From NCBI GenBank assembly GCA_050262775.1, contig JBLNEO010000061.1:1-5137 (forward strand): 5,137 nt of DNA, in the 5' to 3' direction. This DNA is from DATHTC01 sp050262775 (GTDB taxonomy: Bacteria > Actinomycetota > Thermoleophilia > Gaiellales > Gaiellaceae). The position numbers were made by a program, and so were the translations under genes. The notes under the pieces were generated by a model. That model had not been told where the DNA came from. It was given only the letters and a program-made list of their open reading frames with translations, and did no database searches. Shown in pieces: positions 1-3,162 of this stretch (position 1 is the stretch's first letter; every line of letters begins with the position of its first letter).

Positions 1-740
1 CCGACGCCCGGGCGCACGGCGGCGCAGCCGGACGCCGCGGGACGCACGCGCTGATGACGAAGGTGCGGCAGGCGGAGCGCGCGCTCGAGCGCGTCGACGA
101 CGTCGCGAAGCCGTACGAGCCGTGGCAGCTCCGGCTCTCGCTCGAGGCGGGCGAACGCGGCGGCGACGTGCTCGCGTCCCTGCAGGGCGCGGTCGCCGAG
201 CGCGGCGCCTTCCGCCTCGGGCCCGTCGACCTGCAGGTCGCGCCCGGCGACCGGATCGTCGTCACCGGCCGGAACGGCTCGGGGAAGTCGACGCTGCTCG
301 CCCTCCTCCTCGGCGAGCTCGACCCGGTCGAGGGGGCGCGGACGGTGGGGCGTGCGACGCGGCTCGGCGCCCTCGACCAGCGACGGAGCGCCTACGCCGG
401 CGACGAGCCGCTCCTCGACGCGTTCGCCGGGCGGACGGGGCTCGCCCCGGTCGACGCGCGGACGCTGCTCGCGAAGTTCGGCCTCGGCGCCGACCACGTC
501 GGCCGCGCGTGCGCGAGCCTGTCGCCGGGCGAGCGGACGCGCGCTCACCTCGCCGAGCTCCAGGCGCGCCGCGTCAACCTCCTCGTGCTCGACGAGCCGA
601 CGAACCACCTCGACCTCGAGGCGGTCGAGCAGCTCGAGACGGCGCTCGCCGGCTACGACGGCGCGCTCGTCGCCGTCTCGCACGACCGCCGCTTCCTCGA
701 GGCTCTGGCGCCGACCGGCGCGATCGCCCTCCCGCTATAG
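1..740 (+). CDS. ABC-F family ATPase, second ABC domain (5' end outside window)
   Basis: This is the C-terminal part of a soluble ABC-F ATPase with no membrane segments. The family acts on ribosomes (EttA/Uup/ARE type), in translation or ribosome protection; the subtype cannot be told from this half. The frame is open to the left edge (first full codon at 3). The ATG at 54 is probably internal, because the codons around it read as the charged linker between the two ABC domains (KVRQAERALERV, then YEPWQL). Counting from that Met: Walker A GRNGSGKST 72-80, Q-loop Gln109, signature LSPGE 156-160, Walker B LLVLDEP 176-182 with catalytic Glu181, the ABC-F hallmark PTNHLDL 182-188, and switch His210. 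The protein ends 18 residues after the histidine, so it lacks a Uup-like C-terminal coiled coil. The first ABC domain must lie upstream. The stop is 11 bases before rpmF. Confidence 0.93.
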   Translation, partial: DARAHGGAAGRRGTHALMTKVRQAERALERVDDVAKPYEPWQLRLSLEAGERGGDVLASLQGAVAERGAFRLGPVDLQVAPGDRIVVTGRNGSGKSTLLALLLGELDPVEGARTVGRATRLGALDQRRSAYAGDEPLLDAFAGRTGLAPVDARTLLAKFGLGADHVGRACASLSPGERTRAHLAELQARRVNLLVLDEPTNHLDLEAVEQLETALAGYDGALVAVSHDRRFLEALAPTGAIALPL

Positions 741-741
741 T
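736..741 (+). promoter_or_regulatory. Possible -10 element for rpmF
   Basis: TATAGT matches the TATAAT consensus at five of six positions and overlaps the ABC-F stop codon. It stands out against the surrounding GC-rich sequence. Transcription would begin near 747-749, leaving only a few bases before the rpmF ATG at 752. This fits the absence of a Shine-Dalgarno sequence there. No good -35 hexamer is visible at 16-19 bases spacing (the closest is CCGACC at 711-716). A chance match is possible. Confidence 0.35.
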
Positions 742-751
742 TGCGCGGCTC

Positions 752-940
752 ATGGCCGTCCCGAAGCAGAAGACGAGCAAGTCGCGCCGCGACAAGCGCC
801 GCGCCCAGCACGCGATCGAGGCGCCGCGTCCGAACGTCTGCCCGAACTGCGGGCAGCCGAAGCGGCCGCACCGGCTCTGCCCCACCTGCGGCACGTACCG
901 CGGGCGGGAGGTCGAGCCGCTGCGCATCCAGGCCCCGTAG
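752..940 (+). CDS. rpmF: 50S ribosomal protein L32 (bL32), zinc-binding form
   Basis: This encodes a 62-residue structural protein of the large ribosomal subunit. The N-terminus MAVPKQKTSKSRRDKRRA is the characteristic L32 start, rich in Lys and Arg. Two CxxC pairs follow, Cys30/Cys33 and Cys43/Cys46 (CPNCG and CPTCG), so this is the zinc-binding (C+) paralogue rather than the cysteine-free form some bacteria express under zinc limitation. The length is typical. The ATG at 752 is fixed by the family N-terminus. No Shine-Dalgarno sequence lies in the 11 bases before it, so initiation is either coupled to the upstream gene or near-leaderless from the TATAGT at 736. plsX follows after 10 bases, the common rpmF-plsX pairing. 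The yceD/DUF177 gene that often precedes rpmF is not present, and an ABC-F gene occupies that place. Confidence 0.97.
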   Translation: MAVPKQKTSKSRRDKRRAQHAIEAPRPNVCPNCGQPKRPHRLCPTCGTYRGREVEPLRIQAP

Positions 941-950
941 GGACACGGCC

Positions 951-1928
951 GTGGGGCGGATCGCCGTCGACGCGCTCGGGGGCGACCACGCGCCGGACGA
1001 GATCGTCGCGGGCGCCGCGGACGCGGCGGCCGAGGGGATCGACGTCGTCCTCGTCGGGCCGGCGGGGCTCGACACGCACGGCCTGCCCGTCGTCGAGTCG
1101 ACGCAGGTGCTCGAGATGGACGAGAAGCCGGCCGAAGCGGTGCGCGCGAAGCCGGACAGCTCGCTCGTCGTCGCGAACCGCCTCGTCGCCGAGGGACGCG
1201 CGGACGCCGTCCTCTCCGCCGGGAACACCGGCGCGATGCTCGCGGCGGGGCTCCTCGAGCTCCGCCGCCTGCAGGGCGTGATGCGCCCCGCGATCGCCGT
1301 CGTGCTCCCGGCGCGACGCGGCGCGTCCGTGCTCGTCGACTCCGGTGCGAATGCCGACGCGCGGCCGGAGCATCTGCTCCAGTTCGCCTACATGGGGGCG
1401 ATCTTCGCGGAGGAGATGCTCGACCGGCCGCGACCGTCCGTGCGCCTCCTCTCGATCGGCGAGGAGCCCGAGAAGGGCAACCAGCTGACGCTCGAGGCGC
1501 ACGAGCTGCTGGCGGCGAGCGAGCTCAACTTCCTCGGCAACGTCGAGTCGCGCGAGCTCCTCGACGGCGGCACCGACGTCGTCGTCACCGACGGCTTCAC
1601 CGGCAACGTCGCGCTCAAGCTGCTCGAGGGGACGATCCAGACCCTCCTCGCCGCGCTGCGCGAGGAGATCACCGCCACGACGCGCGGGAAGCTCGGCGGG
1701 GTGCTCATCCGGCCCGCGGCTCGCCACCTCCGCGAGCGCCTCGACCCCGACACGTACGGGGGCGCCTACCTCCTCGGCCTGCGCGGCCTGTCGGTGATCG
1801 CACACGGCAACTCCTCGCGCCGCGCGATCGCGAACGCGATCCGCCTCGCGGCCCGCGGGGTGGAGCACGACGTGGTCGGGAGACTGGCCGCACGGCTCCC
1901 GGAACGGGCCGCGGGCACCCGTGTATGA
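951..1928 (+). CDS. plsX: Phosphate acyltransferase PlsX
   Basis: PlsX converts acyl-ACP and inorganic phosphate to acyl-phosphate and ACP. The product is the donor used by PlsY to acylate glycerol-3-phosphate, the first step of phospholipid synthesis; the enzyme is peripheral to the membrane. The product has 325 residues, near the family's usual 330-345. Motifs: VDALGGDHAP 6-15, SAGNTGA 89-95, VDSGANAD 129-136, IGEEPEKGN 169-177, VTDGFTGNVALK 212-223, YGGAYLLG 269-276 and HGNSS 285-289. The segment after the first strands (about residues 37-55, before LEMDEKPAEA) looks shorter than in typical homologues. GTG at 951 is chosen because the conserved N-terminus (RIAVDALGG) starts directly after it; the frame is open further upstream only because it overlaps rpmF. 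The Shine-Dalgarno is weak (GGGA at 940-943). Next to acpP it sits beside the gene for its own substrate carrier. Confidence 0.97.
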   Translation: MGRIAVDALGGDHAPDEIVAGAADAAAEGIDVVLVGPAGLDTHGLPVVESTQVLEMDEKPAEAVRAKPDSSLVVANRLVAEGRADAVLSAGNTGAMLAAGLLELRRLQGVMRPAIAVVLPARRGASVLVDSGANADARPEHLLQFAYMGAIFAEEMLDRPRPSVRLLSIGEEPEKGNQLTLEAHELLAASELNFLGNVESRELLDGGTDVVVTDGFTGNVALKLLEGTIQTLLAALREEITATTRGKLGGVLIRPAARHLRERLDPDTYGGAYLLGLRGLSVIAHGNSSRRAIANAIRLAARGVEHDVVGRLAARLPERAAGTRV

Positions 1929-1929
1929 T
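1924..1929 (+). promoter_or_regulatory. Possible -10 element for acpP
   Basis: TATGAT, one base off TATAAT, overlaps the plsX stop codon in the least GC-rich stretch of the window. The predicted start of transcription is about 1935-1937, giving a leader of roughly 30 bases that contains the acpP ribosome binding site. A separate acpP promoter would make sense because ACP is needed in far larger amounts than PlsX. No clear -35 hexamer is seen; the bases at the usual spacing are GGAACG (1901-1906). Confidence 0.4.
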
Positions 1930-1931
1930 CG

Positions 1932-1947
1932 CCCGGATTTTTCCGGG
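1932..1947 (+). other. Inverted repeat between plsX and acpP
   Basis: CCCGGA (1932-1937) and TCCGGG (1942-1947) are perfect inverted repeats around a TTTT spacer. A G-T wobble could extend the stem by one pair (1931/1948). It has no T-tract after it, so it is a poor intrinsic terminator. It spans the start point predicted from the TATGAT at 1924, so it could instead be an operator dyad or a processing hairpin in a longer plsX-acpP transcript. The role is unknown. Confidence 0.45.
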
Positions 1948-1959
1948 TACCGACGAATT

Positions 1960-1966
1960 GAGGTGA
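1960..1966 (+). promoter_or_regulatory. Ribosome binding site of acpP
   Basis: GAGGTGA pairs well with the 3' end of 16S rRNA (anti-Shine-Dalgarno UCACCUCC). It ends one base before the ATG at 1968, so the GAGG core is about four bases from the start, slightly close. It is the strongest Shine-Dalgarno match in the window, in line with high ACP expression. Confidence 0.75.
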
Positions 1967-1967
1967 G

Positions 1968-2213
1968 ATGGCCGCGTCGCGTGAGGAGATCTACGAGCGC
2001 GTGAAGGAGGTCCTGAGCGAGCAGCTCGGGGTCGAGGAGGGTGAGATCAACGAGGAGGCGAACTTCCAGGAGGACCTGGACGCCGACTCCCTCGACCTCG
2101 TCGAGCTGATCATGGAGCTGGAGGATCAGTTCGGGATCAAGATCTCGGACGAGGACGCGCAGAAGATCCAGACCGTCGGTCAGGCCGTCGACTACGTCCA
2201 CTCCCACCAGTAA
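1968..2213 (+). CDS. acpP: Acyl carrier protein
   Basis: ACP carries growing acyl chains as thioesters on a 4'-phosphopantetheine arm for the type II fatty acid synthase, and donates them to PlsX, encoded just upstream. The 81-residue product is acidic throughout and has the standard four-helix layout. Ser41 in the DADSLDLVEL motif (39-48; codon 2088-2090) is the phosphopantetheine attachment site. The helix II recognition residues (LDLVELIMELED) and the helix III-IV region ISDEDAQKIQTVGQAVDYV are all present. The N-terminal MAASREEIYERVKEVLSEQLG is typical. The ATG at 1968 is supported by GAGGTGA immediately upstream. The genes for FabD, FabG, FabH or FabF are not next to it here, so acpP is placed between plsX and rnc rather than in a fab cluster. 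Confidence 0.97.
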   Translation: MAASREEIYERVKEVLSEQLGVEEGEINEEANFQEDLDADSLDLVELIMELEDQFGIKISDEDAQKIQTVGQAVDYVHSHQ

Positions 2214-2223
2214 GGGGGCAGAC

Positions 2224-2243
2224 CCGGGCCCGAACGGGCCCGG
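2224..2243 (+). other. Perfect GC inverted repeat between acpP and rnc
   Basis: CCGGGCCCG (2224-2232) and CGGGCCCGG (2235-2243) are exact reverse complements separated by AA. In RNA this would be an 8-base-pair stem of G-C pairs closed by a GAAC tetraloop. It starts 10 bases after the acpP stop and ends 13 bases before the likely rnc start. No T-run follows, so a classical terminator is unlikely, though T-less terminators are proposed in GC-rich actinobacteria. It could be an RNase III target in its own leader, a 3'-end stabiliser for acpP mRNA, or a control on rnc translation. Confidence 0.7.
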
Positions 2244-2256
2244 CGAGCTCGGGCGG

Positions 2257-2925
2257 CTGATCGACGAGCTGCCGCCGGAGCGCGTCGAGCCGGTCTTCAC
2301 CCACTCCTCCTGGGCGCCGGACCGGGCCTCCTCGTACGAGCGGCTCGAGTTCCTCGGCGACAGCGTGCTCGAGCTGGCGGTCGCGCGCGCGCTCTACGAG
2401 CGTTACCCGGACTTCACGGAGGGGCGGCTCGCGAAGGTGCGCTCGCACGTCGTCTCCCGCGCGAGCTGCGCCGTCGTGGCACGGGAGATGGGGCTCGACG
2501 AGCGGCTGCGGCGCGCGGTGTCGACGGGGCTCCCGCAGGAGGAGCTCGAACGGCTCTCGCACAACCGCAACGTGCTCGCCGCGATCCTCGAGGCCGCGCT
2601 CGCCGCGCTCTTCCTCGAGCACGGGTTCGAGCGGATCGAGCGAGCGGTGGTCGGCGCGTTCGACTCGCGGATCGAGTACGCGCTGACGAGCCACGTCGAC
2701 CACAAGACCGAGCTGCAGGAGGCGCTCGCGCGCTCCGGCCGTTCCGTCGTCTACACGGTGCTCGAGATCGAGGGACCGCCGCACGACCGCCGCTTCACCT
2801 GCGCCGCCGTCGTCGAGGGCGAGGAGGTCGGCCGCGGCGCCGGCCACTCGAAGAAGGCGGCCGAGCAGGAGGCCGCGAGCCGCGCGCTCGAGCGGCTCGG
2901 GCTCTTCGAGCCGCTCGCCGACTAG
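2257..2925 (+). CDS. rnc: Ribonuclease III, probable CTG start
   Basis: RNase III cleaves double-stranded RNA in rRNA precursors, mRNAs and antisense duplexes, as a homodimer in the cytoplasm. From CTG 2257 it has 222 residues, a normal length. The catalytic domain spans about 1-148, with FTHSSW (17-22) and the signature ERLEFLGDS (28-36), which contains metal ligands Glu31 and Asp35 (E. coli Glu41/Asp45). The second metal motif is VLAAILEAA: Glu112 matches E. coli Glu117, but the Asp114 position is Ala109 (codon 2581-2583). A dsRNA-binding domain covers about 150-218, with TELQEAL, GPPHDRRF and the RNA-contacting HSKKAAEQEAA. The start is unresolved: there is no ATG, GTG or TTG in frame between the stop at 2107-2109 and the GTG at 2365, and using 2365 would delete Glu31 and Asp35. 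CTG 2257 and the next codon ATC 2260 are the best placed by homology to family N-termini. No good Shine-Dalgarno precedes them. Confidence 0.92.
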   Translation: MIDELPPERVEPVFTHSSWAPDRASSYERLEFLGDSVLELAVARALYERYPDFTEGRLAKVRSHVVSRASCAVVAREMGLDERLRRAVSTGLPQEELERLSHNRNVLAAILEAALAALFLEHGFERIERAVVGAFDSRIEYALTSHVDHKTELQEALARSGRSVVYTVLEIEGPPHDRRFTCAAVVEGEEVGRGAGHSKKAAEQEAASRALERLGLFEPLAD

Positions 2926-2931
2926 TCCAGC

Positions 2932-2937
2932 AGGGAG
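2932..2937 (+). promoter_or_regulatory. Ribosome binding site of the small gene after rnc
   Basis: AGGGAG lies 9 bases before the GTG at 2947, good spacing for a Shine-Dalgarno site. It supports that GTG as the start and supports the short frame being translated. It is one of only two clear ribosome binding sites in the window. Confidence 0.6.
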
Positions 2938-2946
2938 CGTCGGGCC

Positions 2947-3093
2947 GTGCGTGACGTTGCTGGGCAGGTCGTCCGCGGCGACAACGACGAGGAGCCTCTT
3001 GCGCGCGCCCAGGCGCACATCGACCGCGACCACCCGGAGCTCGTCGGCCGCGTGTCGCGCGACGACCTGCCCGCGACGGCCGAGGAGGTCTGA
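2947..3093 (+). CDS. Small DUF1059-like protein of unknown function
   Basis: This short frame encodes 48 residues starting VRDVAGQVVRGDNDEE. The pattern is a short beta-like start (RDVxGQVVRG), an acidic turn (DNDEE), then a helix with spaced histidines ending HPELVG (29-34), and a final SRDDL...AEEV helix. From memory this resembles small DUF1059-type proteins, which have the same sheet-then-helix layout with conserved His residues; their function is not known. Cysteines present in many DUF1059 members are absent here. The GTG start is supported by AGGGAG nine bases upstream. The gene starts 21 bases after the rnc stop, so cotranscription is likely. Five of the first 18 codons end in T, unlike the almost wholly G/C-ending neighbours, while the rest are G/C-ending. 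A proline at residue 17 sits at the start of the predicted helix. Coding is likely; family assignment is tentative. Confidence 0.6.
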   Translation: MRDVAGQVVRGDNDEEPLARAQAHIDRDHPELVGRVSRDDLPATAEEV

Positions 3094-3098
3094 GCGGC

Positions 3099-3118
3099 GG
3101 CGGCCGTCCGCGGCCGCC
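3099..3118 (+). other. GC hairpin between the small gene and smc
   Basis: GGCGGCCG (3099-3106) and CGGCCGCC (3111-3118) form a perfect 8-base-pair stem with a TCCG loop, beginning 5 bases after the stop of the small gene. It lacks a following T-tract (next bases TCGGGCG). It could be a T-less terminator ending the rnc transcript or a 3'-end stabiliser. Such repeats also arise by chance in very GC-rich DNA, so a function is uncertain. Confidence 0.4.
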
Positions 3119-3162
3119 TCGGGCGAATCGTCCATCCGCAGCCGCCGATAGCCTCGGCGCCG

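Noticed and set aside
1901..1905. GGAAC as an extracytoplasmic-function sigma factor -35 element before acpP
   Set aside because: No matching -10 motif of that class at the expected spacing, and the pentamer lies within the plsX coding end.
2205..2260. Programmed +1 frameshift from the acpP end into the rnc frame, which would solve the missing rnc start
   Set aside because: The rnc frame is +1 relative to acpP, but CAG-TAA-G is not a known slippery site and an ACP-RNase III fusion has no precedent I know of. The acpP C-terminus has normal length.
750..2300. A 516-codon minus-strand frame opposite rpmF, plsX and acpP
   Set aside because: It lies opposite three well-supported genes, has an Arg/Val/Asp/Glu-rich composition without motifs, and is the same high-GC artefact.
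3149..3154. TAGCCT as a TANNNT -10 element for a leaderless smc transcript
   Set aside because: It fits only the loosest actinobacterial consensus, has no -35 partner, and such matches are expected by chance.
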